A stretch of DNA of 64,000 nucleotides from Trichoplusia ni (lineage: Eukaryota > Arthropoda > Insecta > Lepidoptera > Noctuidae). Where the stretch lies: positions 2,976,001 through 3,040,000 of the forward strand of contig NC_039493.1 of NCBI RefSeq assembly GCF_003590095.1. The letters are read 5' to 3'. The notes under the pieces are model-generated. The model saw nothing but the letters and a program-made list of their open reading frames with translations. It had not been told where the DNA came from and searched no databases. A program made the position numbers and the translations under genes. Numbering within the stretch: position 1 is the stretch's first letter; every line of letters starts with the position of its first letter. Of the stretch, positions 24,390 through 36,300 are shown piece after piece.

Positions 24390-27300
24390 GCTATTAATAA
24401 TATTGTTTCTCAGGGAGAAATGCTGGGAGTATGGGCAGACTAATAGAACAAAGAAAAGGCGCAAGTGAAAGCAGAAGGATAAACTGTATTAAAAGATTAA
24501 AACACAATTCACCCATCTATTCCTTACCTTATAAAACGATAAGTTAAGCTATCTAATTCAGTTCTCGCATAATATAGATGTATATTTAATTCAGCAGGAC
24601 CGTGGAAACCGGCGCAGGCACCAGTAACATACAGTACGATTGTACATAAAACATACTTACACATGAAATGGAGAGTGGCGTCATTGCCGCGCCGTATTGG
24701 GCGACACGCCGCCCTTGCCCCACTGGGGTGAATGGCAGGGCTGCACGCCTGGCCTCACCAGCACACACAACTAATGTTCTTTTAAATAGTTTATCACTGA
24801 CACCTCGTAATTAAAAGTTCTCACCATATTTGTCTGAATGCAACAGAGCTAAAGAAACTAATTAATTTGATTTTTTTTTTGACGCAAATTGGTTAAATAC
24901 GAGAAAACACACGTGTCAATAGATTGAATTTTATGCAGGTTCCTCTACTAATTTTATTTATTTATTTATGCCATTAAATAAAACACTTCAAATAACGTCA
25001 ATTTTCGGCGAGTCTTAGCATGGACGTTTGCTAGATTGGCACAGGTATCTTCGAGAGGTAAGAGAGCTAGTCAATTCCTATCCTTCTTCTTTTCCTTAGT
25101 ACGGATGAACACCACATTCATCTCTCCTTGTCATATTTTCTCGTAAACCGTTTTCTTAATCTACATATGTAGTGTTTTACCTTAATAACCGCCCAGCCCT
25201 ATAATGCTGAATCATATAGCAGAAAGGTTGCGATGCGTATCGCGCGACAGATTTACGATCTGATGCAAGAGTCCGCGGGGGAGCGACCTTACGCCGGCAA
25301 CGACTTCTTAAATATAATTATTAATTAAGTTTAATAACCGCATGGCTGGTCTCGATTGGTATAACCGTGAGGTCTTTCATTTGATTCCAAATTGGGAGGC
25401 TGTTTCAAATTAGTCAGCAATATATTTAAAATAAGACGACGACATTCACGTTGACTTTAGTTTTAGCATCAGTTAACACCCGAGATTTGAACAGTGGCAG
25501 GAACACAATTAGCTTTTTATTTATATATGCTTGGGTACCAATTGTGCGACAAATACAATTCTAAAATCCAGGCAAACGACAACTTATACCATTTTCCTGT
25601 CTGAAGCTATATTTATTCGTGATTATTCAACATTTCCATCGCGAACTTATACCTGAGGACACGTTAATAGGTCAACATTCCGGCCTCCGATTCAATGCTT
25701 ATTCAAATTAAATGCACATCTACTTGTTTCTCTCAGGCTTCTTCGCTAAAGACTACACATTGCATTGTATCGATAAGTAGGTAAATGATCGTATAATTTA
25801 GGTATACTTTACAGAAACAGATAAATTTATGCAACGCTGAGCGCCTTATCGAGTCTTATGAGGTGTTTTTGCGTATGGGAAAGTGTAACAAACCATTTTC
25901 CCATTAATAGAAATAGTATGATTAAACATCTTTTCTAGTTGCCCCGCAGACTTCATGACCAAAGCTAGGCTATTCTTTATTTCTTCACCATATTTTAACT
26001 ACCTCAGTAACTCAGGCACCCTCCATACTTCTTTACCAGTACTATCTATCTCTAAGACAACCCCAGTATAGTGCTCGCGTGCGTCGACAAAGCCAGTATT
26101 GTTGCAGTCACGGCTGGCGGCGGCGCGGACCAGATGACACCGGCTGCCCTTCAAGCAGGCTGGCTCTTTACACCTGTAGCTCTATTTAGGTCAAATATAT
26201 CCACATATAGTGGCTAAGAGCTGGTTTCAACTTCGTAAAATGTTGTTAATGTTCTTTGTTTACTTCTTGAAGATATTTATGCATGCCTTATCATTTTTGC
26301 AGTCTCATTTATTGAATCACTGTTATTTTTATCCTAATGTAGGGATAGGTATGGGGATGAAATCCATTAGTCTTACTAGTAATCACCCTACTAATCATTA
26401 TGTCAAGCGTAAAACCATAGGTGGTAGACAGAGAGAGGAAAATATATAATAGGTAAGCAGTTTCCCGGCTGGAAGAAAAGTCAGAGCCATCATACATGCT
26501 GTCTGATATACTTGCTTTAGCAATATGAACAGTTCGAAGAAAGACTTTTTTTAAGATCTAAGATGCCTGATACACTGTCGTCAGTACGGTGCAGTCATGA
26601 GAGGAACCTGTGTGCGTTTCTGTGGATCTTGGTCCATTCAGACGGTGACGATTACTCACAGTTTTACACCACTCTCGTTGCATAAGTTTTGTGAAGCATT
26701 GATCGCAAATAATCCCGCATTAGCCGTAAACAGGCTATTTTTTACTCCCCATATGGCTAGAGCGAGTGTCGTGACATGTCCAAACATGAGAGCGCTAACT
26801 GTGTCACCGGCAGGGCTGCTAGAAATATTTCTATACATGGTGATTAATCAAATTAATGGAAAACGAGAGGTAAGCAACCAAAGGAAGGAAATTTTTATTT
26901 ATTTTTAAATACAGTAGACATAAAGTTACATGGTAAATATTTATACATTTAGGCACGAGTGATTAGATAATAATAAATAATGTTTATTGAATTATTATTA
27001 TCATATCTTTGTGTAAGTAGACACACAGTGATACAGAACAGCAAGGTTACAACTAAACAAACATTTAAACGACCTGACTTACAAATAGGTGTTGATTTGG
27101 CAAATATTTTGGTACAGAGCAATTCGGTTTGGTACAAACTCTGTAACTTCAGAAACTCATCCTTTTTAATGAATGTTAACATAGTATTTATTCCATGTCG
27201 CGGCAGCCCTGGCGCGGGTCAGCGTGTGTCCATACCGGGCGCACACATGGACGCGGCCATATGGCGCCACACTTGCAACATCACCACCTCGCTAGCGACG

Positions 27301-27740
27301 TTACCACTCAGAACCAGGAGATTACGATGATGACAGAAGATACTCTAGTGGGACTCAGTGATGTTATAATTACTGATGAGTATTCGTTTCATAGGAACTG
27401 CCAGATTATCATTTATTATTTTAATGGATTTGGGATGTTAGTTGCAGGGACTGAATGCTGAGGTGGAATTTTTTTTTGGAAACTGTTCACAGCGAATCAA
27501 ATTTGTTTTGGTAATAAGTGACGAGTTTCTATAAAATAACGACTCTACTTAAGCTGCCACGATTCTAGTGAAAATCGTATATAAGCTGAAAAATAATCCA
27601 AGGAAAATATGGTAGGACGCCGTTATCTGCGCTACAAGTATCAACTTCAGTGAACACCCTGTGCCAGTAGCTGCTTTTAAGGTTTTAATTTAAAAGAAAT
27701 ATTATCGTTATGTATCGTGCCGCACTTTCTCCAGGGTGTA
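24390..27740. other. Non-coding stretch upstream of the kinase 3' end
   Basis: No supported gene. GC-richer patches lie at 24,600-24,770, 26,090-26,160 and 27,190-27,310. The last carries GGCCATATGGCGCC. The 3' untranslated region of the minus-strand kinase gene must extend into the right-hand part, but its end is not defined. Confidence 0.5.
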
Positions 27741-27747
27741 CCTACCA

Positions 27748-29239
27748 CTACAGTATATACCTCTCGAGGAACTCCTCGGTGACCTCAAGGCACCTCTCGC
27801 GGTACTGGCGGCAGGTGGCGGCGTACTCCAGCACGGGCTCGGTGCGGTCCTCGTTGATGTAGCGCTCGTACGTGTCGGGGTCGTCGAACACCACCTTCGC
27901 CTGCTTCGGCTCCATCAGGATGAACGGGTGGATGCTCGCTGCCTCCAGCAGCCCGAACATCCGCACTTGCTCGCACCACGACAAGAAACTCTTTCTGTCA
28001 TAGCCCAAATCCACTATTCTGTCTGAAGAGTCCTTGTCCAAGTTGTCGCAGTACACTGAGTAGTAGTGGTCACAGATGCTCTGCTCGTATTCCGCTCTAA
28101 AGCTCCTCGATGTAGTCAGGTATATGAATGTCATGACATCGACCGCGGGCGGCACGTGACGGATCAGCTGGTAGTCCAGAATCATAGCACTTGTCGGAGT
28201 TCCGTTGTCATGCTTGAACATGATGTTGTTGACCCACAGGTCCTTGTGGATCAGGACGTTCACAGTGTCTTTTCGGTACACCACACGGTCGCATGCAACC
28301 ATGTACATTTTATGAAATTTAGACTCCAAATCTGGCATGTTACGATAGGGTTTTGTTGAAAAAGCTTTAATCAAGTTAGCAGATAGTTTTGCGGACGCTC
28401 TCATCCAAGGTGTATCACAAAACGCCGGTTCTTCTAGTAGTGATCCATATACCTCGGCAAAATCTTGTACTTGTTTTGTTTTTATGATTTTTTTAGTCTC
28501 ATAGTTAGTGAATGCTGCGTGGAAGCGAGCGATTGCAGCTGCGCTGATCAGTAAGTGCGGCAGGTCGAGCGTCTCCAAGTATGGCTGCATCGTGTAGCCC
28601 TCTGGGGCTAAGTCAGGCATGACGATCATCGTGTCAGTGTACAGATACGCTTTGGGACAAAACGGGTTTGGATCTGAAAGGAAAGAACAAGTTAACATGT
28701 AGTACAATGATTGGAATGTCAGTTATGAACAAATTATACTCTTAGCAGAAACATGGAAACGGATGGAAATTGAAACAGCATTTTGAGACGGAAACGGAAA
28801 GCAGGTTAAGAAAACCACTATTACCACTTTATTTTTGGCCGCCAATTGACTGTTTCCTACACGGCATTATTGAAAGAAAGTTTGTACTTACCATCATGTT
28901 TACGAATTTCCTCGAAAATATCAAACATAAATTTTTCACGTTTAAAAAATTTCTTTTCATCGATGAATTCCGCTTTCGGTTTGTTCCACAGTGGTAAACA
29001 CTTTATGAAGAGATGGATCTCCCTGACGGTGCCGCCCACAGCGACCCGCAGGGTGGTTCGCATGTGGTCGGCGAGTTGTCGGCGAGGTATCCCGCGAGCC
29101 CGTCCGTCGCCGGCTTGATGTCGCCTCCTTGTAGTTCCCACGATACATTTTCACCAATGGCTTGCCCAATAATATGAGGGACTTGTTTCTCACTGAGAAT
29201 GTCTTTCAACAGGACGCGTCTAGTGTGTTGGCCTACCAT
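27748..29239 (-). CDS. CHK/EcKinase-like small-molecule kinase, frame-shifted by an 11-bp duplication
   Basis: There are two exons: 28,892-29,239 (ATG at 29,239) and 27,748-28,673, joined by a GTAAGT...TTTCAG intron. Discounting the duplication described next, the protein is about 420 residues, the usual family length. Seen: the catalytic-loop motif HKDLWVNN (about residues 255-262) and DYQ (279-281), the Brenner-type metal and ATP sites of CHK (EcKinase, DUF1679) proteins. The family phosphorylates ecdysteroid hydroxyls or foreign alcohols in the cytosol of insect gut and related tissues; the substrate here is unknown. In exon 1, 29,067-29,077 repeats as 29,078-29,088 (10 of 11 bases match). 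The frame changes there and, as written, translation stops after 78 residues. With one copy, frame and exon phase fit perfectly. It is either a pseudogene or null allele, or an assembly error. A GATA-type site (TGATAAG on the minus strand) lies about 50 bases upstream of the ATG. Confidence 0.85.
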
Positions 29240-29340
29240 CTTGATATTTTCTGGATGAACTCATGAACGGTGCATTTAAATGGAGTTCTTATCAACCAAA
29301 CTAAACGTTTTTGTTTATAGCCAACATTTGCATACTTCAC
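29240..29340 (-). promoter_or_regulatory. Candidate core promoter of the CHK kinase gene
   Basis: Reading on the minus strand towards the ATG, a TTGATAAGAA GATA-factor site (about 29,287-29,296) is followed by ATTTAAATG, a TATA-like stretch. GATA sites suit genes expressed in gut or fat body. No transcript start is proven. Confidence 0.3.
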
Positions 29341-30379
29341 TCTTAACGATTATGAAATAAAGGTGATAATTGTGTGTTTAATAAATTACCTAATTGTATA
29401 TCATCGGGGCATGTGATCTCAGCAAATGATTAGTATTTGCGGGAGGATTGAACGAGCTATTGTTTGGGATGTAACATTCATTGTTCGTCCTAGATAACTC
29501 CTGTGACAGTTGGTCAACATTACTGCACAGACAGTCTTAATATAGCAGCGGTTATCAATCGAGGTAAAGAAACTCAAAATATTATACAAATTAGTTTTGA
29601 CGACATCGAGTCTATTTTGAATTAGTTTACATTATAATCCAGGTGTTATTTATATTATGACGCCACCTGTCTGTCATTTTAGTTACAAATGGATTTTTAT
29701 ATTTTGCATTCACATTGCATTTGTACACAATACTAGAGGTGATACTACAGAGGGTGTACTGTAATAGGTACAAACAGATCATAGGCTTCATAAACCGCTT
29801 TTAACTCTAGGTAATGGGAAAACAAACTAAACTTATTTAGAAATGCCGAGAACTACCTACAGAGTCCTCACCGGGTCTGACACGGTCGCATAAAGCGCAC
29901 TTCATTAATAATAGGCATCAAGGAACTGAGTATAAAAAGTGGAAATCGCAACAAATATATAAGAGCAAGTGTAAACTAAAATACCGTTATCTATAAAACC
30001 GTCGCTTTTCTTATTCATGTTTATTTTTTTCCTTAGACTTGAAAGTAACTACAGTTAAACTCATAAGCACCAAATACTCGTGACACTAGTATTTGTAATG
30101 AGTATCGTAGCGTACTAGAATTGTATTTATCAAATACATCTCACCTCTACACAATATATTAAACAGCATTCATATCAAATCATATCAAACTATCATATCA
30201 AAAACTAAACTTATATGCACTGAGTGGTCGTGTTAAAGTGGTCAGGTATGTTCAAATAATTAAAAAGCTTTTGACATATCTTATTTTTCCGGCCGGAAAA
30301 TTAATATCTACTTTTATAGTAATTAACTATCTAACATAAGGACAAATGTAATATTTTGTAATTTGATATTATGTTCTGC

Positions 30380-30625
30380 TAATTTGACTGGTCTAGCGGT
30401 TAGAGGCTCTGACTGCTATACATCTATGACCGTCGTGTCTGGGTGGTCTGGTTATTTATGTATTTTTTTCTCTTCATTATAAAAAAAACAGAGATGTAAG
30501 AGCTGTACCTATTAAAAAAAAAACAGTAATTATTTCGTCGTCGTGGTGGACTTGCGTTCTGTGATGGGTGGTATGCACGAGGTGCTGGTTTGATCCCAAA
30601 GTAGGCAAGGTACCAATGTGACTTT
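30380..30625 (+). repeat. tRNA-derived SINE fragments
   Basis: GGTCTAGCGGTTAGAGGC at 30,391 is a good pol III A box in the form common in lepidopteran SINEs, and GGTTTGATCCC near 30,589 is a B box. Their spacing (about 200 bases) is too long for one tRNA head. I read this as a 5' SINE piece lacking its B box, followed by a second SINE piece. It is not a functional tRNA. Confidence 0.55.
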
Positions 30626-31611
30626 TTCAAAGTTATTATGTAGTTTCTTAAGTGGTTTTTTTTAAATCTAAGACAACCCTGGCGAAACGGTGAAGTAAAA
30701 CATCTTGAGGAACCTTGGATTCCAAATATTGGAAACTGAAAACGCCAACCCGCAGTGACTTAGCGTGACGATGAATATTCAATCCTTCAGACCTTCCCTG
30801 TACGGAAAGAGGTCTGTGTCCGGCAGTAGAACGTATACAGGGAATTATTTCACATGAGGAATATTTAATTTGTGGTAATAAAAACACTCAGTATGTTCAT
30901 AAATAACTATATTTATTAAACAATAAAAATATTTCTCGTTCGTCGTAATATTACAGCTTCATATAAATCAATTCCAGATTGTTATCGGGGTACTTAACTT
31001 TGGCAAGCTAACGTCATATTGTACAGTATGGCAACACCAACATATTACCAAGTATTTTATAAGAAACATAATATATGATATAGAGTTAAATGTCGGGTTT
31101 TTTTTACAACGGGCTTCTTTTAATAGCCTGTATAAAATTAGCGATTATAGTAATTTTCAATAAACAGAAATATATTCAGTCGCGAAAATTTTGTCAAAAC
31201 CCATGTATTAAATACCTAAAACAGTCAGTATTGTAAGGCTAAAACAATTAACAGAAGGCTTTCTTTAAAAATAAAAATACTTGATAAACATAAATAAAAA
31301 TAGTAGTCAATGTAAAGTTTATAAAATTAATATTTTCAATAAACGTAAACTAAAAATAATTTGTTAACATATCTGTATATCTTAAACAATAATAATAATA
31401 AAGCTAATCGGAAGAGAGTTACATCAGGAAGACTTGTGATGGCAAACATTCGCTTAATCGATAAACTAATTTCGATAAATCGATAAAACAAACGATATTA
31501 AACTCTTACTTAAATATATTCGAGACGTGTCGAGACAGGCGCATTGCCAAAAATATAGAACTTGGTCATTTATACCTAACCTACTAAGGCACAAGAGTTA
31601 GAGCGTGATTG

Positions 31612-31823
31612 TAGATGGCGCCAGTGTTGAATGTCATGGCTGTTAATATGATAAGTTAAAAAATATATTTAATCACCTGTGGAAGCCCTAAGGAATAAAA
31701 CATAGTTAATTATATTGGTCTCATAGCCTCGTAGCCAATTCATAAACAAAAATCAGTGTAACATACATCAATTGAAACATTACCTATACCAAAAAGGCCT
31801 CGATCAACTCACTAGCGCCACCT
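31612..31823. promoter_or_regulatory. Pair of CTCF-like motifs in opposite orientation
   Basis: TAGATGGCGCCAGTG (31,612-31,626, plus) and AGGTGGCGCTA (minus, 31,813-31,823) both fit the insect CTCF core AGRTGGCGC. They lie between the kinase gene and deltex, so they could form a boundary. Evidence is motif-level only. Confidence 0.35.
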
Positions 31824-33372
31824 ATACAAGAGGCAATGTTTAACGTCCTTCTTACTGGCAAGACTTATCCGTAACTAAACAATATTAATAAATACTGATA
31901 GTATTTACATAGGCTGGCGTGATCGGGAATATTGCAAGCTTTTAAAAGTTTGTTCAAATATTGCGACGATTCACTAATCTTACAATCGCTTTATACAGTT
32001 GCTTTATCTAATAGCTTTTTCTTTCAAAGTAAGCAGAGAAAGAGTGGAGCAGATTAAAAATCCTAGACCGTACTGTTTTTTTGTAGTTGTCAATAAAGGA
32101 GTATCTCAAATTAGTAGCGGACGTGAAGTAGTAGAGTAGCATTCGGGATCACGCCAACCAGACAAAAACTTAACTTTAATTCTAAATATATAACATAACG
32201 AATATATCTCAGTCTCTTATTTATAATACAGCTACCAAAAATACATAACATTTGTAAGGAAGACATATTTCCTATTATTGCGTCGTTTGGAAGACGTTGT
32301 GTATAATACCCACTTAGTTTACGATACATCTATATGGGTATATCTAGCCGTATAGTTATAAATGCACGGGAGATTTTGCCACGGATTGAGGCCAATCACG
32401 AACTAAGCCCACATATACAATAATAATGATAGACAAGTGATATTATTACAGTCCCAAAACACTCAAATGCATCAGGCATCCAGTTAAAGTCATCGGACTT
32501 ATCGAAACGAAATGTCATTTTATTTCGGAATTGTTCTTCTAAATAGAGATTCTTTTACTTTCAGTTCGATCGATTCTTATGCTTATTCTTATGAAATAAT
32601 GATTATAATATTGCCTCTTTCCTATATAATAGTTAATATTAATACTACGTCCTTTCATACACGGAGCAAAGTTAATGTTCTTAATTTTTCTATTTATAGT
32701 CTCCAAGCAAGCTTCTTCACAGGGTTCTTAGAGGCCCACGTTATTGGAGGTCTATATTTACAGTTGGGTAGTACTTGCTGCGTGTATGGAGGGACTCACA
32801 AGGCATCATCACTTATTCTAATTTGTCTTTTTAATTGTTTTGTCTTTTCCAATTTTAATGCAGTACATTAACGCATTAAATGCATACATTAACAATAGGC
32901 ACTAATAAAGCTATATAAATAGAATGTAGTGCTTTTAGTCAAATCCATTTCGTATCTCAATATTCGATGTGTGAAGAAATACTGTTTTTAGTACTGCATA
33001 TTTCGTTGTAATCCTATTTAGTAGTATTATACTATATTATATTTTAAACAAAACGGCTTCTTCATCATCTTTTTGATCTGAGGTATTTCGAAAATAATTT
33101 TCACAGATTTACAAAATAATAGATGCAGAGTTTGTGTACTGCAGATGCTAAGCTGTATTTTTTTTTAATAGCTAAAATATTGTCAAAAATAGGTTATATC
33201 GTAACCAAACTAATTATTGAAATTGATTTCATTGATATAATTTCTGCGCTGCCGTATGACATGAGACGATACATTGGATCGATTTGAACAGTCGGTCACT
33301 GACCTCGGTTGTTTAGCTGGTAAAGCGGCTGGTGTGTTGAACCAGGAATCGGCCAGGGTTCCCGGCGCGTTG

Positions 33373-36300
33373 CTACGGGCGCGGCGTGAGCGTGCAGTCA
33401 GGCGCGCAGGTCGTGGGCGGCGGGCAGCAGGCGGGCAGCAGGCGGGCCAGGCGCGCCAGCGTGTCGCGCAGCAGGCGCGCGGGCTGCGCGGGCGGCGCGT
33501 AGTGCGCGGGCTGCGCGGGCGGCGGCGCCACGCTCCAGGCCAGCACGTGCTCGCGCCCCGTCGTGAGCGACGCGCACACGCGGAACAGCACGCCGCGCTC
33601 CCACGCCGCGCGCAGCGCCGACAACACCTGCAGGACACACGCATGCATGCGCCGCGATAACTTGTGACCGTTCAACCATTCTGCCGCGCTTAATTACGTC
33701 GTCGTGGAAAACAACCCGATATATAACTAAGAGTTAATTAAGTTCTATAGAAACATTCAACTAGTGCAAAGGAAACTCGCGCGTAAGTGGGTGAAGCGCA
33801 TTAATTTGCAACGGATAACAACATCCAACTGTCAACCCCGAGCATAACACAACCAAAGTAATAAATGTTTACGTTTACCTATTTTAAAATGAGAAACCAT
33901 GACATACCTGTCTGCCGAGCTGCGTGTCAGGCAGCAGTGAGTGTCGCGGGAAGCCCACCGCGTAGTAGGGCGCGCCCGGGGACGGGTGCTGCGGGCCTTG
34001 GCGCCCTGACTGGAAGCTGCGGAGGAGAGGTCAACGTTACTACACAAAAACACGGCACACATGTACTCTATTAGAGAATTAATGAAGTGGTACTGACTTG
34101 TAGGTGACGAGTATGGAGGAGGTGCAGTGCGGGTGTTGCGGCAGCGCGACGGGCTGCAGCGCCCAGGCCATGCTGCCGCGCGGCTGCAGGCCCGGCGGGG
34201 GCCCCGCGCCGCGCGGCTGCAGGCCCGGCGGGGGCCCCGCGCCGCCCGGCGCCGCCGCGGGGCCCGGCCGCCCGTACACGCGCCCGCACACCAGGCACTC
34301 GATGTATAGCGACTCCTAACACACAAATTGAATACCAATTTTAAAGCTATAACTGCATAAGTTAATCGCTCCTTGTAAAACACTGGTACTTAGCTGAAAC
34401 CGGTTGGACTGGTAGCCGACCCCAACATATTTGGGAAAAGGCTAGGAAAATGACGTTAAGCTATGCTTGACGCAGTTGGGCCGTAGATGGGTGACCATCT
34501 TTGTCATAAGGAGCGTGACTCGGAAAGCACGCTAAATTGTAGTTCCTCACTGTTATTTATACATCTTTGACAGTTGTTACAGGTAGTCAGATGCTTGAAG
34601 GTCTGACAACCAGTCTAAGGTTAAAGCATCGAGTTGCCAGGTACCTGGGTCGAGGAGGTCAGATAGGCAGTCGCTCCTTGTAAAACTCTGGTATTTAGCT
34701 GAATTCGGTTAGACCGGAAGCCGAACATAGTTGTGAAAAGATTAGGTCGATGAATTTTCAAGACTATATTTTTCGAATTACGAAGCCGAAGGGGAAAACG
34801 GTTAGTTACTAAGAGCCCATCGTCCCTCTGTAAAGACTGACAGAGCAGGACTCTGTCAGTCTGTGTAATATGCAAAAGTAAATTGAATGTTGTGTAATGT
34901 GAGTTACCCCGTTCTGGCGCAGGCGCTCGAGCTGCCTGTTGAGGCAGTGCAGATGCAGCAGATGCTGGCAGGCGGCCAGCGCCACGGCGGGCGCGGCCGA
35001 CGCGTGCAGCGGCGCCAGGCAGGCGGGGCACAGCGCGCCCCACTGCGGACACGGCGCCGCGCGGACCCACACGCACACCTGCGACGACGCCTCGTCCACG
35101 CCTGCACACGCGCGCACTCAATACCCGAGACCCACCCACTCCGAAGCTCACTCGATACAAAAACTCAGTGATGCGATTGTCAATAATAAAATTCATCTTA
35201 AGCATTTGATATGGTTCATCACTAATGTATGAATATTCTTGACAATAGCCAAGCATTGAACCAGTTATTATCAAGTTCTGATACAATAATAAGTGCAAAA
35301 AATCGTGAAACATCTATTGGGAAACGAACATAAATAGTATTCGACAGTGAGATTCCTAACTATGGAGTCCCACAAGGTTCGTTATTTGGGCCATTAAGAG
35401 TAAGATATACGTATATTACCCACGACAGTAGTAACTTACCCACGATACTCCCGTCGGACGTAGGGATATCGTTGTTTAGAGGAGGTAATGATGGAGGAGG
35501 AGGCGCTTCAAACACGTCATCACTGCCACCGCTACAGTTCAGTAGCTCACCCACAGACGCTTGCTATAAGTATAAAGACAATCGCTTAATTTTTATTTGC
35601 GGGCTAAAACGTTTCTATAAGGCAAGTTTGCTTTTCACATAGGTAAAATCGAACATTTTACGCGTCACCCTCACCTGTAAGCTCTCCTTGCTCTCGTGGC
35701 TAAGGTATGTGGACACGGTGTCGACACTGTGTCGCCGTCCGGAGCGCGTGCTGCTGCACTCCGTGTCAGTGTGCCGCTGTTCGTCTGCTAACTCTTCCTT
35801 GAGCTTGCTTTCTACGCCTTGGTTGCTGGCTTGTTTATTATTGTTACCTTAGTAAATAATTAAATATAACATTAATAGAATGTCTTCGATGAAAAATGCA
35901 ATTGTTATTTAACTGTTTTCACTTACTGAATATGTTAAGGTTATGCAATATTTGTCTCGCTAATCCTGGCTTCCGGTCGCGAGGTGAGGCACTACGCGCG
36001 CCCTGTCTTGGCATTGTAGCATTAGATTGAGCTGCCTGACAGGATTTTGTTGACTGAACTGATTGCACGGATTGCACTGACTGAAATGATTGTATTGACT
36101 GCACAGAGTGGACGCTGGAACCTGTGTGTTGCTGTGGTATGCGAGGACGGCGACCTGAAACAAAATAAAAAAAACGAATTTTATTTTTGTAAATCATACT
36201 GTAGAGTATGATATATATATTATATATTATATAACTATTACTATTTTGGTTAGACTCAATTAGCATACCTTCGAGCGGCGCGCGCTCTGGCGGCGGCGGC

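Larger units (their letters stand above)
29341..33372. other. Intergenic DNA and probable long deltex 3' untranslated region
   Basis: No coding gene is seen. The right-hand part should include the deltex 3' UTR on the minus strand. Clustered TTTATT sequences near 30,910-30,935 (AATAAA on the minus strand) could mark its end, giving a UTR of roughly 2.4 kb, which is an inference. CTCF-like motifs lie at 31,612 and 31,813, and SINE-like pieces at 30,380-30,625. Confidence 0.45.

Noticed and set aside
30385..30600. tRNA gene
   Set aside because: A and B boxes are about 200 bases apart and no cloverleaf can be drawn; they fit SINE heads better.
33306..33350. tRNA-like TTAGCTGGTAAAG just downstream of the deltex stop
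   Set aside because: A short A-box-like word only; no matching B box or stems. A similar word occurs at 47,330.
33398..34383. Several Arg/Ala-rich ORFs over the last deltex exons on both strands
   Set aside because: These are high-GC frame shadows; the true deltex frames are fixed by RING and DTC motifs and splice phases.
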